In this document: piece after piece, positions 1 to 10,993 of the stretch
How the letters are laid out: the number at the start of each line of letters is the position of its first letter
Position numbering within the stretch: position 1 is the stretch's first letter
Assembly (NCBI GenBank): GCA_946902985.2
Contig: OX336388.2
Span: 1,385,235,723 to 1,385,299,722, forward strand
Reading direction: 5' to 3'
DNA length: 64,000 nt
Source of the DNA: Meconema thalassinum
Lineage: Eukaryota > Arthropoda > Insecta > Orthoptera > Tettigoniidae
Made by a program: the position numbers and the translations under genes
Notes under the pieces: model-generated
The model's database searches: none
What the model was told of the DNA's origin: nothing
The model's input: only the letters and a program-made list of their open reading frames with translations

Positions 1-171
1 TCTCGCAGTAAAGAGACGTAGGTGCACTTCATAAAAAGGGTGGTAGCGCGCAGTTCGGTACTCCTGTGGGGGGGTCCGGACATGGACACAAAGAGCCTGC
101 TGATGAGCCAGTTTGGTGTTCCTAGGCGAAACCCAAAACAAGACACGACACAAAACTAGAAAATTGCTGAG
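1..171 (-). repeat. Dispersed repeat R1, fragment running off the window edge
   Basis: The reverse complement matches the repeat at 16709-17078: it starts at CTCAGCAATT, contains GTGTCGTGTCTTG and GTTTCGCCTAGGA, and passes through a GTCCGGACCCCC block to the TACTGCGAGA end. Similarity is high by eye with scattered substitutions. No reading frame is evident. The class is unknown; the other copy behaves as a retroposed unit. The window edge cuts the copy. Confidence 0.75.
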
Positions 172-1129
172 TTCTCTTATCAACCCTTGATTTTGATCAG
201 TGGTAATACAGTATACGTCGGCTCTCGGTATAAGAGTTTTGTTTGGAGGGTGTCAAGAGAGGAGCTATATTATCCCCCTCTTATCTTGTTTATGAACAGC
301 TGTTGGCTGGAGGAGGCGCAACCTCTTACCTAATATATGTGCGACAATGAAAGAGCTAGGCTTCTACACATCTGAGCTAGCGGCTGGGCAGAACCTCTTT
401 CTCCTAAGCAAGGGTCGTTCTCTTTGTCATATGGATCGTTATTACCATATGAATAATATCGGACAATTTTTGTTTAGTAATTTTATTCAATACTGCTACG
501 GATAAAAGAAAATTTTACAAATAATAATTATCTCTGTCTGAATTTGATTGCATATTAACTTTTCTAATTCACCTTGTGTTGCTGTAGAACTCTGCATAGG
601 CACTAAATAGTGGGAAGGACCGTCTGCTTGAGTGCCATTGACAGCAGGCGTAGATTTCTCATTCACCGGTCGAGATAGATAGCCAGGATGCGCTGACAGC
701 TGTTTGTGGAGATGATGGTTGTGGATTTTATAGGTGGAACAACAAGATCATCTGCCATTCGTAACACAGTTCAAAATATAAATTTAGTTCAGTTAAAATT
801 TAGAAACGTCATAAGATGACGAATAACAAGTGATTTTGAAAAAGACTTTCTTGTATTTCAGACGTTATTTAGCTGACGTGGCAATGTGTAGTACCACCAG
901 TCTCATAAAGTCAGGATTAGTGCATTAGAATCAAGGGTTGTGTACCCGAAGGATGGATATATGGTTATTGTTTGTAACGTTTTGAATTTCCGTGCTGGAA
1001 AGACTAGTAATAGTAGCGTGTATCCCCGGTAAATGATTAGGCACTTTGCTCTCTTTCTTCTTTCATATTTGGGTCTCTTGGGATCACTCTAGTCACCCTT
1101 TAGGGTGCTATTACTAGGCATAGAGATTG
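172..1129. other. Anonymous AT-rich DNA
   Basis: I see no convincing coding potential, RNA gene or repeat relationship to the rest of the window. Confidence 0.5.
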
Positions 1130-1139
1130 CAGGTTAGCG

Positions 1140-1365
1140 AATAGAGACCGACAGCGGTGGCGTGGGTTCGAGCCCCACCGTCGGCCGTCCTTGAAATGGT
1201 TTTCCGTGGTTTCCCATTTTCAACACCAGGCAAATGCTGGGACGGTATCTTCCGACAGGACACGACCGCCTTTTCCACATCCTTGCCCAGTTTTATTCAT
1301 CTTCATCCATTCCATCTTTCATCCCGGCGCACAGGTCGCCCACGGCGTCGACACGACAAACAATA
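1140..1365 (+). repeat. Degenerate tRNA-derived SINE
   Basis: A box-B-like GGGTTCGAGCCCC lies at about 1167-1179. It is followed by a body with GGTTTTCCGTGGTTTCCCA and ACCAGGCAAATGCTGGGAC. The same body type (Pol III box B, then 'tttccgtgattttccca', then 'ttccactccaggc') recurs at 23565-23735 and 51395-51625. No clear terminal duplication is visible. Short reading frames here are spurious. Confidence 0.55.
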
Positions 1366-1825
1366 AGAGAAAGTATTGGCTAGATTCTTCTTCTCTATGC
1401 ATGTCTACTTATTGTATGATGAAGTGAAACTATTCACATAAGTCCCGGTAGACGAAATTAGTGAGTAGCAGAAGCCTCGAAATATGGTTATCACTAACAG
1501 AAGTCCTGCCAGGTGTGATTACCTTGGAAACTGGGCGTCTTGAAAATTAACGATGGTCTATAAATTATAAGGAATCCTCTAGACAAACGGTCAACAAATG
1601 CTGTGTGTCAGAATGAAACATCAAATGAACACAATCACAATCAGTGCGAGTGACACGAACATTCGTATTGTCATATATCATTACCCCGTATCCTGGAGCA
1701 CACAGATGGGGCTGTAGTGATAAACAGCACAGAATAATGAAAGGTGAGAGGAAAGTGACACCATGTGGCTAAACCTGACAATCATATGAAATATTCCATT
1801 ATATTTATATGTATTTTCATACTAA
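1366..1825. other. Anonymous DNA
   Basis: Nothing recognisable is seen between two degenerate SINEs. Confidence 0.45.
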
Positions 1826-2195
1826 GAGTTTGTTGTTGTTGTTTAATTTGAGGGTTTTGCAACATCGTGGTCATGTAACCTTGTGTACTTGTGTGTATGT
1901 AGAATTGGTCTCAAACATTTGTCTTTGTAATGGTTGTATTGGTGTGTGTGTTTAAAATTGGGGCTAGAATTTGAAAGGAGTTCGCCATGGCCCTAAGTAA
2001 GGAATCATCTACGCATTTACCTGAAGTAGGAGCGGAAAATACGGATATCCACTTCAAAGACAACTGATATGGGAATAGATCTCACCTTTCCTCAGTGTTT
2101 GTCCCGCACCAGGATTACATTTCTTGCCAGAGCATGGAATCGAAGCCGGGCCTCAAACGTGACAGCCAAGAATTCTAGCCACTGCGCCACGAGTA
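1826..2195 (-). repeat. SINE family S5, degenerate copy
   Basis: The plus strand begins with a (GTT)n tail and then 'aatttgaggg...catcgtggtcatgtaaccttgtgtacttgtgtg'. It ends in a tRNA-like antisense segment. The same arrangement is seen at 16450, 56405, 58470 and 58880. The orientation (simple-repeat tail at low coordinates, tRNA-like head at high coordinates) puts the element on the minus strand. Confidence 0.6.
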
Positions 2196-2534
2196 CGTCA
2201 AAGAACATATATGAGTTTTCATGTCGGCGCCTCATTTAACAAACAACAGTTTTGCAATATAATCGGTCAAGTACTGAATATTAGGAAATGAAATGCTAGG
2301 TCCACAGTCATTCATTAAATCCACAACAGTCCACTATTAGAAAAAGTTAGTCTATGTACAACCCCTGTCCAGTAGAACGATGGATTCATCTGCCACCAAG
2401 TAACCAAATGTTCTTCCCTATAAAAGTGACTAACCTCGTAATTATTCCCCAGAGGATCGATCGATTGCCGCCCGGAACATAGTCTATGGGTTTTGGGGAA
2501 CGCATGGCGACACTCTCGGTAGTATTACCTCAAT

Positions 2535-2685
2535 TCAAGGAAGGAATATTTGCCCTCACGAGGTTGAGTGCACCAAGTACCAGCTCTCATGTCAGATCTT
2601 AACTCTCTAGAAAGACCTGAATCGAGCCTGGGGCCTCCTAGGCAAGAGGCACGCGTGCTGCCCCTTACTCCACCGGGCCTGATAA
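2535..2685 (-). repeat. SINE family S3, 3'-truncated fragment
   Basis: It shares the segment 'ttgccctcacgaggttgagtgcacc...tcgagcctggggcctcc...gcaagaggcacgcg' with the complete copies at 22030-22336 and 29387-29701. Only the tRNA-related half is kept. Confidence 0.65.
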
Positions 2686-4811
2686 GAAATTTAGAATTAA
2701 GTGAGTATTAAAAATACTTTATACAGTACTGGCAACCAGTTCAGTTAGAATTCCATAAACATGGATAATCTGATGGAGGTGTAGCAAAGTGATTTTCATT
2801 TTCAACGGAATGCAATAATGCATTGCACCCAGCATTACAACTACGATAATGGAGGTGTTAATTACAACCGTTGCCAAAAAGAGATTGAGAAATGATAAAT
2901 TTCGAATAGTTTCTTCTACTACATAATCAGTTTATAAATCTATTTTTCTAAAGTATATTTTAAATCTAGTTTGAGATATTTGCTGGTAAACTGATGCGCG
3001 CTGTCCTAGTTTGAAAGAAAATCTTCAACATGTGCACACATTTGAAAGGACACATTACCCTGTGGGTGGCCGTGACCGCTCCCTGAGTAATAGTGCAAGT
3101 GCTCATAGCTGCGATCTGCCATGTATGATTACAGAATACATAATGCATATTAGTTGCGTGCACTGAGATCTTTCTTCCTTCCAACATGACCTTTCATGCA
3201 CACAGGTATTGATGAATCATATAAAAATATAATAGCGGTGAAAGTTAGAGGAACTCAGGTGACCCACCCAGCTTACTAATGTTGTGAAAATCCGTTAGTT
3301 ACTGAGGGGCTATTGTTATTTAAAGGACCCGTACGCTACTCAATCGCGACCTATTATCTTAGAAGCAATTCAATGAATCAACTTAAAATCTTGCACACCG
3401 ATTTGTAGGCTACTTCTTAGAAACAATAATATCAAAATATTGGTAAAGCAGTGGTGTCCATAATATGAAGGATATGAGGGAGGGGACTAACAGAGATACG
3501 CTCCTCAACCCTACTGATTATTGGTTTAATTTCATCTTATGTAATATAGGTTTATGCCATCATTTTGTCCATGTGCGTGTGTTAGTGTGTCCCTTATACA
3601 TTCTGATTGGTTTTACCAATTTCAATTGAACTTGGTAAGGACTTACTACTACCCCGTCCGGCCCCAACAGCGCCCTTAAAACTTTTTGAAGTTTTGTATG
3701 ATGATAGAATACTGTACAATAGGTTGGCATATATGGACTTCAAAAACGTGGTAGGCATAAGCAAAAAAATCAACATGGTGGTCACGTAGAAGTAGACTTA
3801 ATCATCTAAGCGCAGCAAAACCTGGCATAGTAAAATCTTCATTTGGCCCTTCATATACGTATTTACGTCTAATGTAATTCAAATGTTGAAGATAATTCAA
3901 GATATCAATTGTAGAACTATTAAAATCATATTTTATTTCTTGTATACTAATGAAACAATCGAAGTGAAATTTTGTGTGATGAACCACTACTTATCTACTA
4001 ATACATAACTCTACTATGGCCTACGTATAGACGAACCAACATGGCGACCCCGTGAAATTTTTCACCGCTCTCAATATGTCCGACTAGCAACAGAAAAGTA
4101 AGGCATGTTCCTTTTAAGCAAAATGTGTGGCTGTATTCTACAATTATTATTTATCATTACAAGAGGTATTTCAGCTAATTTAAGTAGTTATGTACAAGGT
4201 TCACCACTCCTGATCTGTTCCCATCACACATTGCTATAAAAACAATCAACAAAAAAAGTAAAGCATGTTCCTTTTTAGCAAATGTGCGGAGGTATTCTAC
4301 CTCGTCTGAGGGTGAAATCACTCACTGGATGATAGAAACTTCTATAATAAATGTAACAGGTGTTCAGTTGCTGGCATTGACTTACATAATTCAACTGGCT
4401 GCATGTAAATTTCTCGCCTGCAGTTCTTGAGGTTGCAGGATCGAATGTTAGAGCGGCCAGTTGGTATGTATGGGTGCGCAAATGTGAGGGAGACGTGTCG
4501 GTAGTTTTATTGACACTTTGAAAATACCCCTCAGGGTGAAATTCCAGCACCCCGGCATCTCTAAACGCCGCAGTAGTTAAAAGGGACATATAAGAGTATT
4601 AATATTATTATATCTTACATAATTCATCCTTCCGCATAAAGTGTGGGGTTTTCTTTACTATTGATCAGATCTCACAATCATCGTAGAGCAAATGGAGGTG
4701 TTATTTCAGAAACGAAAGATGACATAGCTTGAATGCCAATATTCCTTGGATGAATTCTTGAATTAAACTGATTCAATATTATGAGATATTTACAGAACAA
4801 ATTTTAAAGTG
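2686..4811. other. Anonymous AT-rich DNA with one short direct repeat
   Basis: No gene is recognised. A ~45-bp motif (AAAGTAAGGCATGTTCCTTT and following) at 4097-4143 recurs at 4256-4302 with several differences, which suggests a local duplication of ~159 bp spacing. Short frames in this stretch lack recognisable motifs. Confidence 0.5.
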
Positions 4812-6124
4812 GTCCTTCCTTCCATCCTTCCTTCCTTCCTTCCGTTCTTCCTTCCTTCCATCCTTTCTTCCTTCCTTCCTTCCTTCCTTCCATCCTTCAT
4901 TTCTTCCATCCTTCCTTTCTTCCTTCCATCCTTCCGTTCTTCCTTCCTTCCATCCTTCCTTCCGTTCTTCCTTCCTTCCATCCTTCCTTCCTTTCTTCCT
5001 TCCTTCCTTCCTTCCTTCCTTCCGTTCTTCCTTCCTTCCATCCTTCCTTCCTTTCTTCCTTCCTTCCTTCCATCCTTCATTTCTTCCATCCTTCCTTTCT
5101 TCCTTCCTTTCTTCATTCCATCCTTCCGTTCTTCCTTCCATCCATCCTTCCATCCTTCCTTCCTTCCATCCTTCATTTCTTCCCTCCTTTCTTTCTTCCT
5201 TCCATCCTTCCCACCTTCCTTCCTTCCTTCCATCCTTTCTTCCTTCCTTCCATCGTTCCTTTCTTCCTTCCATCCTTCCTTCCTTTTTCCTTCCTTCCTT
5301 CCATCCTTCCTTCCATCCTTCCTTCCTTCCTTCCTTTCTTCCTTCCTTCCATCCTTCCAACCTTTAATCCTTACTTCCTTCCATCCTTCCTTCCATTCTT
5401 CCATCCTCCCTTCCATCCTTCATTTCTTCCATCCTTCCTTTCTTCCTTCCATCCTTCCTTCCATCCTCCTTCCGTCCTTCATTCCTTCCTTTCTTCCTTC
5501 CTTTCTTCCTTCCATCCTTCCTTCCTTTCTTCCTTCCTTCCATCCTTCCTTCCTTCCTTTCTTCCTTCCTTCCATCCTTCCTTTCTCTCTTCCTCCCTTT
5601 CTTCCTTCCTTTCTTCCTTTCTTCCTTCCTTTCTTCCTTCCTACCTTCCTTCCCTTCCTCCTTCCCTCCATCTTTCCTTCCTTTCTTCCTTCCTTCCATC
5701 CTTCCTTTCTTCCTTCCTTCCTTTCTTCCTTCCTTCCTTCCATCCTTCCTTTCTTCCTTCCTTCCATCCGTCATTCTTTCATTTCTTCCTTCCTTTCTTC
5801 CTTCCATCCTTCCTTCCATCCTTCCTTTCTTCCCTCCTTCCATCCTTCCTTCCTTTCTTCTTTCCTTCCTTCCTTCCTTTCTTCCTTCCTTCCTTTCTTC
5901 CTTCCATCCATCCTTCCTACCTTCCTTCGTTCCTTTCCTCCTTCCCTCCATCCTTCCTACCTTCCTTCCTTCCTTCTATCCTTCCTTCCTTCCTTTCTTC
6001 CATCCTTCCATCCTTCCTTCCATCCTTCCTTCCTTCCTTCCTTCCTTCCATCCTTCCTTCCTTTCTTCCTTCCTTTCATCCTTCCTTTCTTCCTTCCTTT
6101 CTTCCTTCCATTCTTCCTTCCTTC
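4812..6124. repeat. (TTCC)n polypyrimidine microsatellite, 1.3 kb
   Basis: This is an almost pure C/T strand built from CTTC/CATC/TTTC tetramers with interspersed ATCC variants. It is open in several frames on both strands, giving Ser/Phe/Leu/Pro or Lys/Glu/Gly/Arg low-complexity translations. Those are artefacts of the tetranucleotide and I do not call them genes. The interruptions (CATCC, TTTCTTCC) recur in quasi-regular blocks, which implies expansion of longer composite units. Confidence 0.95.
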
Positions 6125-7010
6125 TGTAGCTGCCCTGTATCATGCTATCAGAATCGTAGGCGGGCGGTGCGACCCTTTGAGCAATGTTATTAGCACGTGG
6201 TGTAGTGTGAATGGGAGGCAAAAATTATTTTGTGTAGCTCATTCAATAAGTTGTACTATTGTGAGCGTGGACCGGCGGCTTGAGATGAAGTGCTGCTGAC
6301 GAAAGAGAAATGAACAATTGCTGCGTCTACGTCAAGAAGCTTCTGGAGAGACACTTGAGCATTAATTCACTCACCCGGAGTAAGTTAAATCACACGAGGG
6401 CACAGCTTTGTAACATTCTTGGAGCTTTGAGCCAATCCATTCCTGTTCCCGTAAGGACAATTGATATTGCGAATTTCCAGTCGGTCATCACAATATAAAC
6501 CCATTTACTGGGTCAAGCGAAACCATAACCAGGGAGTGTTCTCCGCAGTGCCTACATGTTTCTGCGAGAGATAGCGTCAATAGTTACATTGGCAGCACGG
6601 CTGTCGCTTGTATGGAAACAAACAGTTAACGTAGTACTCACCACAGCCATTCATAACATACTGTTACACCCTTCCAATAATCTAACTATACACACTGACG
6701 ATTTGGACAGCTTGTGGCCTTCACCCTATCAAGGACACTCGCAGCTGCACGTAACCGCGGCGGAGAACATTTCTTGGCGCCCTGTATTGCCTGCCTTCAA
6801 CGGAAACGAACGGGGCTCGCAAATTTTACCGTTAACCGTTTATAGGCTAATGGTCCGAATATCAACCACCTGCTATAACGACAATATTGTCAGAGATGCA
6901 GATGGTTGAATCTTTCACCCATATTTCAACGAATTCTTGTGGAAGTGTTAATATTTTTGTAAACCAAATATTATTTGTTTATCTCCTTGACTTAAGGTGC
7001 TTGATATTTT
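6125..7010. other. Unassigned DNA
   Basis: Frames of about 60-117 codons (for example 6556-6909, plus strand) lie here. They show no motif I recognise, no homopolymer-free coding rhythm and no neighbouring exon signals. I treat them as chance frames. Confidence 0.4.
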
Positions 7011-7013
7011 ATT

Positions 7014-7021
7014 TTTATTTT

Positions 7022-7056
<35 letters not shown>

Positions 7057-7057
7057 T
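7014..7057. repeat. (ATTT)n microsatellite
   Basis: About ten consecutive TTTA/ATTT tetramers. Confidence 0.9.
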
Positions 7058-7149
7058 CGTATGGCTTTTAGTGCTGTGAGTGTCCGAGGACATGTTCGTC
7101 TCGCCTGAGTCTATCATTACTTCCAGCGGACACCCTTAGGATGAGCTAC

Positions 7150-7201
7150 AAGTTCCGTTCAATTTCAAGTAGTTCCAACTTTCACCACCAGACATCAACC
7201 G
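7150..7201 (-). repeat. SINE family S4, part 1 (split by a hAT-like element)
   Basis: 'aatttcaagtagttccaac' followed by 'accagacatc' matches the S4 copies at 15845 and 29010. The remainder continues at 12824. The two halves join across the duplicated CATCAAC, which shows that the 5.6-kb element landed inside this SINE. Confidence 0.75.
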
Positions 7202-7617
7202 CAGTGGCGGATCCAGAGGTTCTCCTCGGAGGGGGCACTCTAGGATTTCATAGTAGCTAGAGAAAATATGTAATAAAATTACTAAATTTGTATTTAATCT
7301 ACACAGGATACACATAACATCCAACCTCCAGATTTTATAATTCTACAAGAAATTCATTATATTTAAATGATTTATTGGTTTCAGTTTCTATAACAGAAGT
7401 CATTGTCATTATGTAAAAAAACTTTTGAATTCTACAGAATATGTACATTTCCACATTTTAATGCACATTACACAGTCAAATATGTATTAAAACATATGCA
7501 ATCATAGTGGCTATCTGAAGACAATATACAAGTCTACTACACACATGTTACAAAATATGTACATAGTACCAACATTGTCAGTCACTGACTCACAACTAGT
7601 CACATAAATAACATGAA

Positions 7618-9034
7618 GTTCCGTGACGAACTAAAGAGCCTACTTTTCTTAAAATTTAAGAGTCCTGCCAATGATTAATCTATATGGATCTATCTAGAAT
7701 AATGACGAAATTAAGTTGGTAATATCGAAATTTCTAATTAGTTCGAAATACTGTATACCTGGCATAATGTAGCCGAATAGAGAACTACAGTTGGCAGCCC
7801 TGGTGGCTGAATATATTCTTAGTTCCATCTCTTAAGGTACAGAATACAAAATTTGGTTGAAGTCCAATGGATATCATGGACGTTACATGCAGTTAAACAT
7901 TGGATCGAACAATGCGCGTAAAATCATGTTGGCAACAATGACATACATGTATTGGTCAGAAATAATCTGAGATAATATGATCTATTGTTGTGTCAATTTT
8001 GAATGAAATCCATTAGTTAGTATATAAGTTACATGCATTTTAAAATTGGACCTGTCAGCAGGCTTAGAATCATGTAGGCAGCACTGGCGTAGGCCTATAT
8101 TAGTTACTCCAAATTAATCTAGAATTCCAGGTACTATACGTGTGCAAAGTTTAGAGCTATTGCCTTGCATACTTTCTGATATATTGATATTAGAGTAACA
8201 AAAATAGAGACAGTATTTATTAACAGTTGGCAGCCCTGGTTACTCTTAAGAATCGGCATAGTCATATCTGTTAAGGTACACATAGTACACACAAAATTTG
8301 GTTGAAATCCAAATGATAATATAGAAGTTACACGTATTTAAAGTTAGACCTCTCAGCAGGCTTAGAATCATGTTGGTAGCACTGACGTATATGTTACTCC
8401 AAATTAATATAAAATATCAGGTACTATACGTGTGCATGGTTTAAAGCTGTCGGCTTGCATACTTTCTGACATATTGGTATTTGGATAAAAAAGTGAGAGC
8501 ATTTATTAACAGTTGGCAGCCCTGGTGGCTCTTAAGAATGTGCTTAGTCTTATCTGTTTACGTACACATAGCACATACGAAATTTGGTTGAAATCCAATT
8601 GCTAGTGTAGAAGTTATATGCATTTAAAATTTGGACTATCAGCAGGCTTATAATAATTTTGGCAACACTGCCATATATGGCCTCCTGGAAATTAAACTGA
8701 AATATTATTATATATACGTGTACCAATTTCGAAATAGCTCCGATTCATATCTTCCGAGATATCCAACATGGAGCTCAAAATTCAATTGCGATTTTTCAGC
8801 AGTTGGTAGCACTGAGATCATTTTCAAATATGGCCGTGAGATATTCAGGTATAGGTCTTTACTCCTACCAAATTTTGTTTCGATTGCTGCTGCCGTTTAG
8901 GAGTTGATAGGGGGGACACACACACAGCCAGACAGACAGACAGACAGACAGAAGGACAGACAGACACACATTTGCCCGATCTCATAAGTCTACTTTTTCC
9001 TCATTTTTGCAAAATGTGAAAAGTAGGCTAAAAA
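7618..9034 (+). mobile_element. AT-rich non-autonomous element A, copy 1
   Basis: It starts GTTCCGTGACGAACTAAAGAG and ends GTGAAAAGTAGGCTAAAA. The terminal segment AGCCTACTTTTC at the start is inverted at the end. An inverted second copy spans 25903-28816 and a divergent relative lies at 9144-10656. Inside are tandem modules of ~285-300 bp recognisable by 'ttggcagccctgg' (7791, 8227, 8513) and 'cagcaggctta' (8056, 8355, 8640). A (CAGA)n tract precedes the end. There is no coding capacity and the class is unknown. Confidence 0.7.
8918..8966. repeat. (CAGA)n microsatellite inside element A
   Basis: Runs of CACACA followed by CAGACAGA. The inverted copy has (CTGT)n at 25980-26004, so the tract is an inherited part of the element. 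Confidence 0.85.
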
Positions 9035-9143
9035 TACCGGCCACGGCCAGTCAAATAGTCAAGTAGTATAGGAAGGCGCTCCATGGCCCAAAGGATTATG
9101 AAATATATTTCTACTTCTACCTGTCCTAAACATAAAACAAGTA

Positions 9144-10656
9144 GTTCCGTGAAGAACTATACAGCCTATTTTCATATATCCTGCTCATGTTAATTGTCTC
9201 TATCAACATACAAAAATTCAGTTTAATTGCTGTAACAGATTAGTAGATATTGAGAACCGTCTAAATATTTCATATGGTCGCCAGGATGGATTTTTATTTT
9301 TGTACTATTACATTAAGATTATTGTGTACGTGTGGTATTCAAACTTCAATCGCATGATTAGAACACAAGAAGTAAAACGAGATTTTAAAAATACGCACAC
9401 CAGCCATCTTGTGATTATGCAAACAATTGAAATAAATTACATGCCAGTGGATCAACATTTGTGTAAGCATTTAACGTGCAACGTTTCACGGCACTCGGAT
9501 AGTTAATTCGCGAGAAACATCCATTTAAATATTTATACTTCGCGTCGCAGCCATGTTGGATTTGTGCTCACCAGGTTACTGAAAGTCCTGTAGGTGAACA
9601 TATGTTCATAGTCTCTATGAACATAAAAAAATCCGTTTGGTTTCTGTAAAAGATTTATAGATATTGAGAACCGTCTAAATATTACGGAAGCTCGCCATTT
9701 AGGATTGTTATATGTATAGGCCATAGAGTTATGTAGGCTACCATTCAAGGACAATTGTTGCCTAGCTTCATTATTCAAACTTTCACTTCGATCGCATGAT
9801 TACGACACAAGAATAAAAACTTAATTTTAAAATTTCGCACAGCCGCCATCTTAAGGTTATGTAAACAATTGAATTAAATTAGATGGCAGTGCATTACAAT
9901 CTGCAAAATCATTTACTGTACCACATTTCACTGCGCTCAGAGAGTTAAATCACGAGAAATGTCTATTAAAATATTTCAAATTCGCTTGGTCGCCATGTTC
10001 TTTTTGTACTTTACAGGTTTATGAAATATACATAGGTAAACTTGTATCAGTACCCTTTATCACCGTACAAAATTGCATGATGATATCTGTAATAGTTTCG
10101 TAGATATAGAATGTCAGTGAAATATTTCGCACAGCCGCCATTTTGAGGTTATGTAAATAATTGAACTAAATTAGACTCCAGTGCATTACAATGTGTATAA
10201 ACATTTGCTGTACCAAGTTTCATTACGTTTGGATAGTTAAATCGCGAGAAATGTATATTTAAAAGTCTCAGTTTCGCTTGACCGCCATGTTGGTTTTGTA
10301 GTCACAAGGTTTTTAAAGTCTCATAGGTGAACTTCTAGTAGTGCCCTTTATCACCGTACACAATTTCAGGGCGATATCGGTAATAGTTTCGGAGATATTG
10401 AATGCTAGTGAAATATTTCGCACAGCCGCCATGTTGGATTGGTGAGATGTAACAAAATTTGAAGAGCACGGTCCAGGTCGCCGGGAATAGTGCTATGAAC
10501 TTACCGAGTTTCATTGAAATCGCTCCAGCCTTTTAGATTTTATTACGGGGACACACACACACACCTCACACACACACACACACTCACACTCACACACACA
10601 CGGACAAAAGGTGATCTCATAAGCCTATTTTTTCAAAATTGAAAATAGGCTAAAAA
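9144..10656 (+). mobile_element. AT-rich element A', divergent relative of element A
   Basis: It starts GTTCCGTGAAGAACTATACAG and ends with TCTCATAAGCCTATTTT...AAAATAGGCTAAAAA, with a (CA)n tract just before the end, exactly as in element A. The interior contains ~270-300-bp modules marked by 'cgcacagccgccat' (9836, 10128, 10430) and 'gtttcattacg/gtttcactgcg'. No open frame of note. Confidence 0.6.
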
Positions 10657-10708
10657 TTTGGTCAATGTAGCGATTATGTTAACAGTATTGCCATTACATA
10701 CTATATGA

Positions 10709-10892
10709 TTTATCAATAAATGATTAAAATGGTCCGGTTAGCTCAAACAATGCCAGTGTTTCGCCCCAGTGTGCCGTTGGGCTCGTCAGTTGTTGCAGAC
10801 ACACCTACCAATGACGAGCCCAACGGCACACTGGGGCGAAACGCTGGCATTGTTTGAGCTAACCGGACCATTTTTATCATTTATTGATAATT
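10709..10892. repeat. Near-perfect palindrome, ~80-bp arms
   Basis: The arm ending in GGGCTCGTCA (10789) is the reverse complement of the arm beginning TGACGAGCCC (10812). Only one or two mismatches are visible (for example CAGTGTTTCG against CGAAACGCTG) and the loop is ~22 bp. Read on the minus strand, the left arm contains CTGACGAG...CGAAAC, reminiscent of a hammerhead core with a GCCC/GGGC stem II. I cannot complete the stem III and cleavage-site geometry. Confidence 0.85.
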
Positions 10893-10993
10893 CATCCGCT
10901 CAAATGGAAACTACATCACATTCCCTTTGGGAATATTAAAAACCTTATACTATATGATAACAAACATTGACCATATTCATGAATGCAAGCAAT

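Noticed and set aside
4809..6299. 496-codon frame of Ser/Phe/Leu/Pro repeats and the Lys/Glu/Gly/Arg frames on the other strand
   Set aside because: They are translations of the (TTCC)n tract. Several overlapping frames are open for the same trivial reason.
6556..6909. 117-codon plus-strand frame as a host gene
   Set aside because: No motif, no homologue I recognise, no splice-site or UTR evidence.
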